Program-made: the position numbers and the translations under genes
Shown here: positions 1 to 10,089 of the stretch, piece by piece
How the letters are laid out: every line of letters begins with the position of its first letter
How positions within the stretch are numbered: position 1 is the stretch's first letter
Source of the DNA: Rhodobacterales bacterium HKCCE3408
Lineage (GTDB): Bacteria; Pseudomonadota; Alphaproteobacteria; Rhodobacterales; Rhodobacteraceae
DNA: 64,000 bases
NCBI GenBank assembly: GCA_015689705.1
Contig: WVSN01000001.1
Span: 186,001 to 250,000, forward strand
Reading direction: 5' to 3'
The notes under the pieces: model-generated
Database searches by the model: none
What the model was told of the DNA's origin: nothing
What the model saw: only the letters and a program-made list of their open reading frames with translations

Positions 1-112
1 TGTCGATATCCTAGACATGCTGGAGGAACTGGGAATAAATATTGATAGTCGTTCAATTTCTGATTTTAGATACCATTACGGACAGGAGATACAAGATGCA
101 GAAAGGCGATAG
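1..112 (+). CDS. C-terminal end of an unidentified protein (partial)
   Basis: Reading from base 2, an open frame runs 36 codons to a TAG at 110-112, so only the tail of a gene entering from the left is visible. The tail is hydrophilic and charged (contains LDMLEELGI and ends in DAERR). No family can be recognised from so little sequence. The stop lies 2 bases before the next ATG, so the two genes are probably co-transcribed. Base composition is AT-rich like the following gene and unlike the rest of the window. Confidence 0.5.
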   Translation, partial: VDILDMLEELGINIDSRSISDFRYHYGQEIQDAERR

Positions 113-114
113 CC

Positions 115-540
115 ATGGAGATTAATAAGCAGATGTTCTCGTCAATAACGGGAGTTCTGATCGTACTCGGTCATGTTCTACTCCTTTGCTACTTATGGGT
201 ATCCTTTGGAGCGCCAACCGGAGGCGGCACTCTTAAGGTCACAGAAATTTCGACTCCAATTACCGCTGCTTTTGCGCTTGGGGTTGTTAAGTGGATAATT
301 GACACACAGGGGCGAATTACTTCCGAAAAGAAAGTCGGTGTTCCTTACGTGGTTATATTTGGCGTGATCCTATTGGCTCTCGCTTTTGGAGTGGTGTGGG
401 GATTGAACCGATACTCCAAAGGCGAATGGCAGCCAGACCAACTTAATCAATTTTTCGTTATTATTGAGTCCGGCATGGGGGGTATGTTCGGGTTGTTTTT
501 CAACGACATGTTTGGGCCAGCAGAAGATCAAACTAAATAG
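115..540 (+). CDS. Small integral membrane protein of unknown function, AT-rich
   Basis: This encodes 141 residues with an N-terminal membrane segment (about residues 12-33), a second hydrophobic stretch (about 47-60), a third (about 75-95) and a hydrophobic Gly-rich stretch near the C-terminus. I do not recognise the family. GC content over 121-480 is about 47% by my count, far below the neighbouring genes, and codons such as TTA and ATA are used freely, which suggests recent transfer. A weak AAAGG Shine-Dalgarno precedes the ATG, which sits directly behind the stop of the upstream partial gene, suggesting a two-gene unit. Confidence 0.6.
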   Translation: MEINKQMFSSITGVLIVLGHVLLLCYLWVSFGAPTGGGTLKVTEISTPITAAFALGVVKWIIDTQGRITSEKKVGVPYVVIFGVILLALAFGVVWGLNRYSKGEWQPDQLNQFFVIIESGMGGMFGLFFNDMFGPAEDQTK

Positions 541-683
541 AGGTTGCTGAACTTAAGCTCTTGTTGGTCACCTTTCGTCTGGCTCCTCAGGTCGAGAGCG
601 TCGAAAGTACATTAACCTACAAAAAATATCGGAAAGAAATCAAATCAGAACAACGACCAACTTGGGAGGATTGACCTACTACC

Positions 684-1976
684 TCACCCCACCGGCCCGG
701 CCTCCAGCACGTCCTCGAGCGTCCGCAGACCCGTCCGCGGGGCCTGGACGAGGATGCTCATGTTCCCGGGCTTGTGCTTGTTGCGGTACATCTTGGTGTG
801 CGCGGCGGGCAGTTCGGCCCAGGGGAAGACCTCGGACATGCAGGGGTCGAGGCGGCGTTCCAGCATCAGCTTGTTCGCGGCCGAGGCCTGCGCGAGATGG
901 GCGAAGTGGCTGCCCTGCAGGCGCTTCTGGTGCATCCACATGTAGCGGACGTCGAAGGTGCAGTTGAAGCCGGTCGTGCCGGCGCAGATGACGACCATGC
1001 CGCCCTTCTTCACCACAAGCGCGGAGACCGGGAAGGTCGCCTCGCCGGGATGTTCGAACACCATGTCGACGCTGACGCCCTTGCCGGTGATCTCCCAGAT
1101 CGCCTTGCCGAACTTGCGCGCTTCCTTCAGCCACTCGGCGTATTCCGGCGTGTTGACGGTGGGCAGCTGGCCCCAGCAGTTGAAGTCCTTGCGGTTGATC
1201 ACGCCCTTGGCGCCGAGGGCCATGACGAAGTCGCGCTTGTCCTCGTCCGAGATCACGCCGATGGCGTTGGCGCCGGCGGTGTTGATGAGCTGGATCGCGT
1301 AGGAGCCGAGGCCGCCCGACGCGCCCCAGACGAGCACGTTCTGGCCCGGCTTCAGGTCATGCGGTTCGTGCCCGAAGAGCATCCGGTAGGCGGTGGCGAG
1401 GGTCAGCGTATAGCAGGCCGATTCCTCCCAGGTGAGGTGCTTCGGCCGCGGCATGAGCTGCTGGGCCTGCACGCAAGTGAACTGGGCGAAGGAGCCGTCC
1501 GGCGTCTCGTAGCCCCAGATCCGCTGCGAGGGCGAGAACATCGGATCGCCGCCGTTGCAATGCTCGTCGTCGCCGTCGTCCTGGTTGCAGTGGATCACGA
1601 CCTCGTCGCCGACCTTCCAGCGGGTGACCTTGTCGCCGACGGCCCAGACGATGCCCGACGCGTCGGAGCCGGCGATGTGGTAGTCCGCGCCGTGCCCGTC
1701 GAAGGGCGAGATCGGCTTGCCGAGGCCGGCCCAGACGCCGTTGTAGTTCACGCCGGCGGCCATCACGAGCACGAGGACCTCGTGGCTGTCGGGGAGCGGG
1801 GTTTCGACCGTTTCGATCTGGAACGCGGTGTCGGGTTCGCCGTGACGCTCGCGCCGGATGGTCCAGGCCTGCATCTGCTTCGGCACGTAGCCGAGCGGCG
1901 GCATCTCGCCCATCGCGTAGAGATCCTTCTGCGGCGCCTCGTAGGGGGCCACGGGGGTGTTCTGGTCGAGCGCCAT
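684..1976 (-). CDS. ccr: Crotonyl-CoA carboxylase/reductase
   Basis: Catalyses the NADPH-dependent reductive carboxylation of crotonyl-CoA to ethylmalonyl-CoA, the defining step of the ethylmalonyl-CoA pathway for acetyl-CoA assimilation. The 430-residue protein is a medium-chain dehydrogenase/reductase family member and matches my memory of Rhodobacter Ccr almost throughout, for example the stretches GVNYNGVWAGLG, NQDDGDDEHCNGGDPMFSP, the nucleotide-binding loop VWGASGGLGSYA and CAGTTGFNCTFD. Two ATGs lie close together (1982 and 1976). AAGGAG abuts the first and is 6 bases from the second, so the start MALDQN at 1976 is preferred. An acyltransferase gene lies between it and ecm, its usual partner. 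Confidence 0.96.
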   Translation of the reverse strand: MALDQNTPVAPYEAPQKDLYAMGEMPPLGYVPKQMQAWTIRRERHGEPDTAFQIETVETPLPDSHEVLVLVMAAGVNYNGVWAGLGKPISPFDGHGADYHIAGSDASGIVWAVGDKVTRWKVGDEVVIHCNQDDGDDEHCNGGDPMFSPSQRIWGYETPDGSFAQFTCVQAQQLMPRPKHLTWEESACYTLTLATAYRMLFGHEPHDLKPGQNVLVWGASGGLGSYAIQLINTAGANAIGVISDEDKRDFVMALGAKGVINRKDFNCWGQLPTVNTPEYAEWLKEARKFGKAIWEITGKGVSVDMVFEHPGEATFPVSALVVKKGGMVVICAGTTGFNCTFDVRYMWMHQKRLQGSHFAHLAQASAANKLMLERRLDPCMSEVFPWAELPAAHTKMYRNKHKPGNMSILVQAPRTGLRTLEDVLEAGPVG

Positions 1977-2092
1977 CGTCATCTCCTTGCCTCACAAGCC
2001 ATGCTGCGGCGCGGAATCGGGGCCGCGCTGTTGCAGCGAGACATAACGCCTCTGCGCAACTTTGCAACCCGGAAACGTGTGCGAACGAAAGA
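1977..2092 (-). promoter_or_regulatory. ccr upstream region with paired TTGC/GCAA palindromes
   Basis: This is the gap between the acyltransferase stop and ccr. Read on the minus strand it contains TTGCAA followed 2 bases later by TTGCGCA (about 2055-2070), two half-palindromic elements with centres about 9 bp apart. Regulators of the ScfR/PccR type bind TTGCAA-like sequences upstream of acyl-CoA genes in alphaproteobacteria, so this could be an operator, but the spacing does not match the published TTTGCAAA-N4-TTTGCAAA arrangement as I remember it. A strong promoter consensus is not obvious. Confidence 0.3.
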
Positions 2093-3475
2093 TTATGTCG
2101 TCGCGGTTTCGAGGGGATCGAGCAGGTGGGCGACGGAATTGGCGTAGAAGGTCACGATTTTTTCGCCTTCGGGGGCGAGCGATATGCGCCCGTCCGCCTC
2201 GGTCAGAAGCCTGCGTTCGGCGAGCGCGCGGATGCCGGCCTCGACGGTGTAGTCGAGATCGTCGCGCGGGATGTGGAGGATCGTGCCGGTGTGGCTGGCG
2301 GCGGCGAGCGTCGCCTCGACGAAGCGGCGCAGGTGCGCGCGGTCGTTCAGCCCGCGCGAGAGCGCGTAGGCGATCAGCGGCACGGGCGTCACCGGCATGA
2401 CGGCGGCGATGCGGGACATCAGCTCGGCCCCGAGCGCGGCGGGCTGGTCGGTGCGGTCGTCGCGCAGGAAATCCGACAGGGCGAGCGGGTCGCCGAAGCT
2501 GACGGCGGCATAGCCGTAGCGGTGGAATCGCCCGGTCAGCCGGTGCCAGATCTGGCGGCGCAGGTAGCGGTAGATCGGTTTCAGCGAGAAACGGAAGTTG
2601 CGCGTGCCCTCCTCGGCCGCCTTGATGAGGATGCGATCCTCCATGACGCGGTCGTAGTTGAGCGCGACGGGGACGAAGACGACCTCGCGGCTTTTGCCCG
2701 GCCGGTAGCCTTCCAGCATGTAGGAGATGAGCCCGAGCTTCGGCGCGCCGAGCCGTCCGGTCCGGCTGAGCCCGCCTTCGGGGAAGACGGCCTGCGTGAC
2801 GCCGCCTTCGGTCGCGAGCTGGACGTAGCGGGCGAGCACCTTGCGGTAGAGCGGGTTGTTGTGGCGGCGGCGGATGAAAAAGCCGCCGAGCGCCCGGACG
2901 AGCATGTTGAGCGGCCAGACCCGCGCCCATTCGCCGACGGCATAGGCGAGCGCCGAGCGTTCGGCCACGAGCCAGGTGACGAGCACGTAATCCATGTTGG
3001 AGCGGTGGTTCATCACGAAGACGATCGTGGCGTCGGGGCCGATCTCCTCGAGCGCGGCTTCGTTTTCGCGCGCCAGCCGGACGCGGAACAGCGATTGCGA
3101 CAGGAGCCGGGCGGCGCGGATCGCGAAGCCGAAGTAGGCGAAGGCCGAGAAGCCCGGCACGATTTCCCGCGCATAGCGTTCGGCGGTCTGGTGGGCGACG
3201 TCTTCGCGGATGCCGTTGTCGCGCGCGTGGTCGATGACGGCCTGCGCGACCTCGGGGTCGAAGAGCAGGCGGCGGATCGTGTCGGTGCGGCGGGCGAGCT
3301 TGAACGGCTGGATCGGGACCTTGAGCCGCGTGTTCAGCCGCGCCACGGCACGTTCGAGGCGGCGGCGCAGATACCAGCGCACCGAGGGGAACAGGAAATG
3401 CGACGCGAAGGTGACCGCGGCAAAGACGACGATCAGCGCGAAAAGCCAGAGCGGTATTTCGACCGGGCGAAACAT
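2093..3475 (-). CDS. Glycerol-3-phosphate/lysophospholipid acyltransferase (PlsB/PlsC superfamily)
   Basis: This is a membrane-associated acyltransferase expected to act in phospholipid synthesis. Of 460 residues, the first ~30 form a membrane segment (LWLFALIVVFAAVTF). The catalytic H-X4-D motif is visible as NHRSNMDYV and the phosphate-binding motif as FPEGGLSRTG, followed by a long C-terminal extension typical of PlsB-like rather than short PlsC proteins. The start at 3475 (MFRPVE) is chosen because the upstream residues to 3511 look like non-coding sequence and the hydrophobic anchor begins here. The exact acyl donor and acceptor cannot be told from sequence. It lies between ccr and ecm and is transcribed with ccr. 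Confidence 0.85.
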   Translation of the reverse strand: MFRPVEIPLWLFALIVVFAAVTFASHFLFPSVRWYLRRRLERAVARLNTRLKVPIQPFKLARRTDTIRRLLFDPEVAQAVIDHARDNGIREDVAHQTAERYAREIVPGFSAFAYFGFAIRAARLLSQSLFRVRLARENEAALEEIGPDATIVFVMNHRSNMDYVLVTWLVAERSALAYAVGEWARVWPLNMLVRALGGFFIRRRHNNPLYRKVLARYVQLATEGGVTQAVFPEGGLSRTGRLGAPKLGLISYMLEGYRPGKSREVVFVPVALNYDRVMEDRILIKAAEEGTRNFRFSLKPIYRYLRRQIWHRLTGRFHRYGYAAVSFGDPLALSDFLRDDRTDQPAALGAELMSRIAAVMPVTPVPLIAYALSRGLNDRAHLRRFVEATLAAASHTGTILHIPRDDLDYTVEAGIRALAERRLLTEADGRISLAPEGEKIVTFYANSVAHLLDPLETATT

Positions 3476-3802
3476 GCGGTTACGCTGGCAGGGAACGCGG
3501 CGTCCGTCCATCCCGGTCGATGGGCCGGGCTGTTCGGGGCGAGGTCGGCCGGGTTTGATGGCATTTGAGCCGGATTGATAAATACACCATCTGAAATAAT
3601 TCTATTAACTACCGGTTTCATAATCGAATTGAATTCAGGCCGACGGAATCCCGCGCGTTGGCCCGGATTCTGCGGGCGGTGGAGCCTGAGGCGTCGGCGG
3701 GGCGGTCGTCCGGGGCCTGCCTTGCCGCAATGCAGCGAATTGACAAGGACATATTTGTATCCATATACCGCCCCTGATGGAATTTTATTGCTGAGGCCGC
3801 CC
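3476..3802 (+). promoter_or_regulatory. Divergent intergenic region and sigma70-type promoter of ecm
   Basis: This gap of 327 bases between the acyltransferase and ecm holds no convincing gene. A good promoter for ecm is visible: TTGACA at 3740-3745 and TATACC at 3764-3769 with an 18-base spacer, placing transcription start about 25-30 bases before the ATG. A second, weaker pair (TTGATA 3575-3580, TAATTC 3597-3602, spacer 16) lies in an AT-rich patch about 200 bases upstream. Just 5' of the first promoter lies TTGCCGCAA (3722-3730), similar to elements upstream of ccr and mcl2. Confidence 0.55.
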
Positions 3803-5764
<1,962 letters not shown>

Positions 5765-5794
5765 GCGACTTTCTTAATACATTTCACATTTTAA

Positions 5795-5822
5795 AAAGAC
5801 CGGTTTTAAACCGCTCTTTTTT
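5795..5822 (+). terminator. Rho-independent terminator after ecm
   Basis: AAAGACCGGTTT (5795-5806) pairs with AAACCGCTCTTT (5808-5819) with one C-C mismatch, followed by a run of T. It lies 30 bases after the ecm stop and before the H-NS-like gene. Confidence 0.7.
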
Positions 5823-5865
5823 GGTGCATAAGCCGAACGGGGCAATAACACTCAGGAGACCTCGG

Positions 5866-6204
5866 ATGGCAAAAGGGACGACTGCTTCGAAACTCAATCT
5901 CGACAAGATGACCCGGGAAGAATTGATCTCCCTGCGCAACGATGTCGATGCGGCGTTGAAGAATTCCGAGAAGGAAGCCAAGAAACAGGCGCTGGCCGCA
6001 GCGCAGAAGGCCGCCGCCGAGCATGGCTTCTCGCTCGACGATATACTGGGCGGAAAGAAAGCCGCGGCTTCGGGCCCGAAATCGGCCCCGAAATACGCCA
6101 ATCCCTCCGATCCGAAGCAGACCTGGACCGGCCGCGGCCGTCAGCCCGGTTGGGTCAAGGACGCGCTGGCCAAGGGCAAGAAGCTCGAGGACATGTCGAT
6201 CTGA
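5866..6204 (+). CDS. H-NS/HvrA-family nucleoid-associated DNA-binding protein
   Basis: This 112-residue protein has the two-part H-NS layout: an N-terminal helical oligomerisation region (about 1-50, rich in K, E and A) and a C-terminal DNA-binding motif TWTGRGRQPGWV (about 86-97). Family members act as xenogeneic silencers or, as HvrA/Spb in purple bacteria, as regulators of photosynthesis genes. The start at 5866 is preceded by CAGGAGACC; an in-frame TTG at 5821 falls inside the terminator T-run and is unlikely. It forms a single-gene unit between two terminators. Confidence 0.88.
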   Translation: MAKGTTASKLNLDKMTREELISLRNDVDAALKNSEKEAKKQALAAAQKAAAEHGFSLDDILGGKKAAASGPKSAPKYANPSDPKQTWTGRGRQPGWVKDALAKGKKLEDMSI

Positions 6205-6235
6205 ACACGCTCACCCGTCGGGACGGACAGGTGAG

Positions 6236-6265
6236 ACGCGCGCCGGGCGAAAGTCCGGCGCGCGT
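6236..6265 (+). terminator. Terminator with GAAA tetraloop after the H-NS-like gene
   Basis: An 11-bp GC-rich stem (6236-6246 with 6255-6265) extends through a G-T and a C-G pair to a closing GAAA tetraloop (6249-6252), followed by GTCGTTTC. It separates the H-NS-like gene from deoD. Confidence 0.65.
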
Positions 6266-6344
6266 GTCGTTTCGGGGTGTGGCTCCGGTGGTCTTTCCCC
6301 CGCGCCGGGGCGCGGTATAGTCCGGCCAAACAGGGGGACTGCCC

Positions 6345-7049
6345 ATGACGATCCATATCGGCGCCGAACCGGGCGCCATCGCCGAAACCGTCCTGATGCC
6401 CGGCGACCCGCTGCGCGCGAAATGGGCGGCGGAGACCTTCCTTCAGGACGCGGTCTGCGTGAACGAAGTGCGCGGCATGTACGGCTTCACCGGCACGTGG
6501 CGCGGGCATCGGGTGTCGATCCAGGGGTCAGGCATGGGGATGCCGAGCCTGTCGATTTATGCCAACGAACTGATCCGCGATTTCGGCGCGCAGACGCTGA
6601 TCCGGATCGGCAGTGCCGGGGGCATGCAGCCGCAGGTGAAGCTGCGCGACGTGGTTCTGGCGATTACGTCTTCCACGCTGTCGACGCCATCGCGCGGGAT
6701 CTTCAGGGAACTGAACTACGCGCCCTGCGCCGACTGGGGCCTGCTGCAGGCGGCCCATGCGGCGGCGATTGCCAAGGGCCTCACGCCGCATGTGGGCGGG
6801 ATCTATTCGTCCGATGTCTTCTATGACGAGCGGCCGGACCTGAACGAACAGATGACGCGGCACGGCATCCTCGCTGTCGAGATGGAGGCGGCGGAGCTTT
6901 ACACGCTGGCCGCGCGGCACGGGCGGCGGGCGCTCGCGGTCCTCACGATCTCGGACCATCTGCAGACAGGAGAGGCGCTGCCCTCCGCCGACCGGCAATC
7001 GAGCTTTTCGGACATGGTCGAGATCGCGCTGGAGGCGGCATTCGCATGA
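6345..7049 (+). CDS. deoD: Purine-nucleoside phosphorylase, DeoD type
   Basis: Cleaves purine (deoxy)ribonucleosides with phosphate to the base and (deoxy)ribose-1-phosphate in nucleoside salvage. The 234-residue length fits the hexameric bacterial PNP family. Visible family motifs are MPGDPLRAK, the phosphate-binding RIGSAGGMQ, the ribose-binding VEMEAAELY and the base-binding Asp in LTISDHL. The ATG follows an AGGGGG Shine-Dalgarno. Its TGA overlaps the ATG of the following aldo/keto reductase (ATGA), so the two are translationally coupled. Confidence 0.93.
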   Translation: MTIHIGAEPGAIAETVLMPGDPLRAKWAAETFLQDAVCVNEVRGMYGFTGTWRGHRVSIQGSGMGMPSLSIYANELIRDFGAQTLIRIGSAGGMQPQVKLRDVVLAITSSTLSTPSRGIFRELNYAPCADWGLLQAAHAAAIAKGLTPHVGGIYSSDVFYDERPDLNEQMTRHGILAVEMEAAELYTLAARHGRRALAVLTISDHLQTGEALPSADRQSSFSDMVEIALEAAFA

Positions 7050-8023
7050 AGACACGGGTTCTGGCAGGGCGTCATGTCGGCGCCGTGGGTCTTGGCTGCA
7101 TGAGCTTCGGCGGCATGTACGGCGCCTGCGAGGAGGAGACCGCGTATCAGTGCCTCGCCCGGGCTCTGGAGCTTGGCGTCGATCACTGGGACACGGCGAA
7201 TGTCTACGGCATGGGCGTGTCCGAGCGGGTGATGGGCACCTTCCTGCGGCAGACCAATGCCGAGGTCGCCATCGCTACCAAGGCGTCCATCGTGCCGAAG
7301 CCGGAACGGCATTTCCGCAATGACGCCGACCACCTGCGGTCCGAGCTCGAAGGCTCGCTGGAGCGGCTCGGCCGGTCGTCGGTGGAGCTGTTCTACATCC
7401 ATCGCCGCGAACAGGCGCGGCCCGTCGAGGAGGTGGCCGAGACACTGGCCGGCTTTATCGAGGAGGGGATCATCGGCGCCTACGGGCTGAGCGAGGTCGC
7501 GCCGGCGACCCTGCGCCGGGCCGCTGCGGTGCATCCGGTCGCCGCCGTGCAGTCGGAATACTCGCTCTGGACGCGTCAGCCGGAACTCGGGCTGATCCAG
7601 GCCTGCGCCGAACTTGGCACGACCCTGGTCGCCTTCTCGCCCGTCGGGCGGGGGATCTTCGCCGAGACCTTCCCCGATCCGGCCGGTTTCCACGACGGCG
7701 ATTTCCGCAAGCGCAACCCGCGCTTCACGGAGCCGAACTACACCGCGAACAAGGCGGCCATCGCGGCGTTCCGCGACTGGTGCCATTCGAAGGGCTGGAG
7801 TGTGCCGGCGGCGGCGATCGCCTGGACGCTGGACCGTGGCGACCACGTCCTGCCGATCCCGGGCACCCGCACGGCCGAGCATCTTGACCAGCTGGTGGCG
7901 GGCGCGGAGATCGACTTCACCGATGCGGACCGGGCCGAGATCGACCGGATGCTGCCGGTCGGCTTCGCCTATGGCGCGCGCTACGGCGATGCGCAGACAG
8001 TGGGCGTGGAGCAGTACTGCTAG
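7046..8023 (+). CDS. Aldo/keto reductase
   Basis: This is an NADPH-dependent oxidoreductase of the aldo/keto reductase superfamily, 325 residues, TIM barrel. The catalytic tetrad is identifiable: Asp and Tyr in DTANVYGMG (about 51-59), Lys in IATKAS (about 76) and His in FYIHRRE (about 117). The C-terminal cofactor-binding segment [12 protein letters not shown] is present. The family is related to YajO/IolS-type enzymes, and the physiological substrate is unknown. It is coupled to deoD by a 4-base overlap, which hints at handling a sugar product but does not prove it. Confidence 0.88.
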   Translation: MKTRVLAGRHVGAVGLGCMSFGGMYGACEEETAYQCLARALELGVDHWDTANVYGMGVSERVMGTFLRQTNAEVAIATKASIVPKPERHFRNDADHLRSELEGSLERLGRSSVELFYIHRREQARPVEEVAETLAGFIEEGIIGAYGLSEVAPATLRRAAAVHPVAAVQSEYSLWTRQPELGLIQACAELGTTLVAFSPVGRGIFAETFPDPAGFHDGDFRKRNPRFTEPNYTANKAAIAAFRDWCHSKGWSVPAAAIAWTLDRGDHVLPIPGTRTAEHLDQLVAGAEIDFTDADRAEIDRMLPVGFAYGARYGDAQTVGVEQYC

Positions 8024-8030
8024 ATGCGAA

Positions 8031-8052
8031 GCGGGGCCCCGAAGGGCCCCGC
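8031..8052. terminator. Bidirectional terminator between convergent genes
   Basis: A perfect 9-bp stem GCGGGGCCC/GGGCCCCGC (8031-8039, 8044-8052) with a 4-base CGAA loop lies in the 38-base gap between the aldo/keto reductase (+) and the ornithine decarboxylase (-). Confidence 0.65.
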
Positions 8053-8061
8053 GAAACGCTG

Positions 8062-9234
8062 TCAGATCACGATCACGTCGAGCGGCGGGAAGCCGTTGAA
8101 GCCGACCGAGGAGTAGCTCGAGGTGTAGGCGCCGCAGTTGCGGATGATCACCTTGTCGCCCGCCTTCAGGCCGAGCGGCAGGGAGACCGGGCGCTTCTCG
8201 TAGAGCACGTCGGCCGAGTCGCAGGACGGGCCGGCCAGGATGCAGGCGCCGGTATCCTCGTGGTCGCGGTCGGTGACGAACTGGTAGCGGATCGCCTCGT
8301 CGATCGTCTCGGCCAGACCGGAGAACTTGCCGATGTCGAGGTAGACCCAACGGTGCAGGTCGTCGTCCGATTTCTTCGACACGAGCAGCACCTCGGCGGC
8401 GATCGCACCGGCTTCGGCGACGAGGCCGCGGCCCGGCTCGGCCATCACGCGGGTCGCGTCGGCGAAGCGGGCATCAACCTGCTCCATCACGCGGGCGGCG
8501 TAATAGGTCGGGTGCGCGATCTCCTGGCCGTAATAGGCCGGGAAGCCGCCGCCGATGTTGATGAGCGTCAGACCGAAGCCGGCCTCCTGCGCTTCGCCCC
8601 AGATCGCTGCGACCTGGTCGAGCGTGTCGGACCACATGGCCGGGTCGCGGGTCTGCGAGCCGACGTGGAACGAGAAGCCGACCGGCTCGAGGCCGAGGTC
8701 GCGCGCCATGCCGAGGAGCTTCAGGGCCTTGCCGCGGGTCGTGCCGAACTTGCGGGTCAGCGGCCAGTCGGCGCCCGAGGCTTCGACGATGAGGCGGATG
8801 TAGACCTGCGCGCCGGGGGCGTGCTCGGCGATCTTCTCGAGCTCTTCCTCGGCGTCGGCGGCGAACAGGGTCACGCCGACATTCCACGCAAACGCGATGT
8901 CCGAGGCGCGCTTCACGGTGTTTCCGAACGAGATCGTGTCGGGAGAGGCGCCGAGCGACAGGCAGAGCTCGATCTCACCGCGCGAGGCAGCGTCGAAATG
9001 AGAGCCGAGATTGACGAGGCGCTCGATCACTTCGCGGGCCGGGTTGGCCTTCACGGCGTAGTGGATGTCGGCCCGGCCGAGGCCCGCTTTCAGCGCGTGG
9101 AACTGCTCGGCGACGCGCTCGATATCGAGCACGAGCGTCGGCTTGTCGAACGCGTTGGCGCGGATGAAGGTTTCGCAACGGGACGGGGCGTCGACGCGAC
9201 GACCCGCCGAAAAATCGGCGTGGGTTACGTGCAT
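8062..9234 (-). CDS. Ornithine (lysine) decarboxylase, alanine-racemase fold
   Basis: PLP-dependent decarboxylase that converts L-ornithine to putrescine, opening polyamine synthesis; alphaproteobacterial members may also accept lysine. The 390-residue length fits the eukaryote-like (fold III) ODC group. The PLP lysine is in HYAVKANP (about 61-68), the phosphate-binding Gly-rich loop is NIGGGFP, followed by EPGRGLVAEAG, and the active-site Cys-Asp is in GPSCDSADV. A C-terminal aromatic segment YTSSYSSVGFNGF completes the active site. A ~240-base untranslated leader upstream is described separately. Confidence 0.9.
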   Translation of the reverse strand: MHVTHADFSAGRRVDAPSRCETFIRANAFDKPTLVLDIERVAEQFHALKAGLGRADIHYAVKANPAREVIERLVNLGSHFDAASRGEIELCLSLGASPDTISFGNTVKRASDIAFAWNVGVTLFAADAEEELEKIAEHAPGAQVYIRLIVEASGADWPLTRKFGTTRGKALKLLGMARDLGLEPVGFSFHVGSQTRDPAMWSDTLDQVAAIWGEAQEAGFGLTLINIGGGFPAYYGQEIAHPTYYAARVMEQVDARFADATRVMAEPGRGLVAEAGAIAAEVLLVSKKSDDDLHRWVYLDIGKFSGLAETIDEAIRYQFVTDRDHEDTGACILAGPSCDSADVLYEKRPVSLPLGLKAGDKVIIRNCGAYTSSYSSVGFNGFPPLDVIVI

Positions 9235-9474
9235 TGGTCATCTCCAATCAGACCCGGCCATGTCCGGTTTCCCGGCGTGAGACCGCTCAGTTCCAAGGGA
9301 GACGTTACCGTCGCTACGTAACCGCGTGGGCGCTGAACCCCACCTCGACAGAGGCGCGTGCGTTGGCGTCTATGGCCGCGCGTTTGGGGCATCTGTTGAG
9401 TCGATGCAAGAGGTTTCTTCGGCGAAATTTCGATTGTGATCGGCGCAGTTGGACTGTGATTCCGATGCAACGAT
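9235..9474 (-). promoter_or_regulatory. Long structured leader upstream of ornithine decarboxylase (candidate speF-type RNA)
   Basis: These 240 bases hold no convincing gene. On the minus strand small hairpins are visible: GCATC/GATGC (9389-9407) and GTTAC/GTAAC (9304-9322), then GC-rich CCGG repeats close to the start codon. A conserved RNA element named speF is known upstream of this class of decarboxylase in alphaproteobacteria. I judge this leader to be a candidate by position only, because I cannot match it to the covariance model from memory. A short frame (MHRNHSPT..., from 9470) overlaps the start codon and might be a leader peptide, but it is unsupported. Confidence 0.4.
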
Positions 9475-10038
9475 TCAGCGGGTCCCGGACAGCCGTTCCG
9501 CGGTCAGAGTGACCGCGGTGATCGCGGCATTCTGGATCTGCTGGCGGAGCGGGACGGTCTCGGCGTGGTAGAGTGCGGCGGCATCGGCAATGCGGCCGTT
9601 CGCGAGGTAGAGGTGGACCTGCGAGGCGGTGGCCCGCAGCCGCCGCATGTCGCGCAGGATACCTCGGACCGCGATCAGGTCGAGTTCGCTTGCCGCCGGG
9701 TTCGTCTCTATCCCCCGCCGCGCATCCACGGCCTCGATCTCGGTCGAGCCGATGGCATGCATGAGCGCGCCGGAATAGCTGCGGGAGCCGTCGTGGGACG
9801 GCGCTTCCCATCCGTAGATCTGGCTGAGCAGGGCGAGGGATTGCAGATGGGCTAGATCCCCCGAGATGCGGTCGAACGTGCGGAAATCGAGGAGGAGCTC
9901 GGCAAGTTCAGCAACCTCTCCGGGACCGGAGTCCTGATCGGACCTCGTGGCGGGCGTGAGATCGAGCGTGGTCTGCGCGACGAGAGCGCCGGGCGTCGTC
10001 GATGCGATGACAAGGGCGATGAGGGCGGCGTGTCGCAT
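9475..10038 (-). CDS. Exported protein of unknown function
   Basis: This 187-residue protein has a signal peptide (MRHAALIALVIASTTPGALVAQ) with a likely cleavage after AQ. The mature part is mostly alpha-helical and acidic to neutral, without cysteines or a motif I recognise. The start at 10038 is preferred to the upstream in-frame codon at 10074 because a GGGAGAGACC Shine-Dalgarno precedes it and the signal peptide begins there. It stands alone between the decarboxylase leader and a DUF1989 gene. Confidence 0.7.
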   Translation of the reverse strand: MRHAALIALVIASTTPGALVAQTTLDLTPATRSDQDSGPGEVAELAELLLDFRTFDRISGDLAHLQSLALLSQIYGWEAPSHDGSRSYSGALMHAIGSTEIEAVDARRGIETNPAASELDLIAVRGILRDMRRLRATASQVHLYLANGRIADAAALYHAETVPLRQQIQNAAITAVTLTAERLSGTR

Positions 10039-10089
10039 GGGTCTCTCCCGGCAAGGTCCCGGGCAGATTAGCACGATGAAGGCGAAATT

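Noticed and set aside
774-2147. 457-codon frame on the plus strand across ccr
   Set aside because: It is antisense to ccr, whose amino acid sequence is strongly conserved, and the product lacks any protein-like features. It is a GC-rich shadow frame.
5821-5865. Longer N-terminus of the H-NS-like protein from TTG at 5821
   Set aside because: The extension lies in the terminator T-run and has no Shine-Dalgarno; the ATG at 5866 has CAGGAG and matches the family start.
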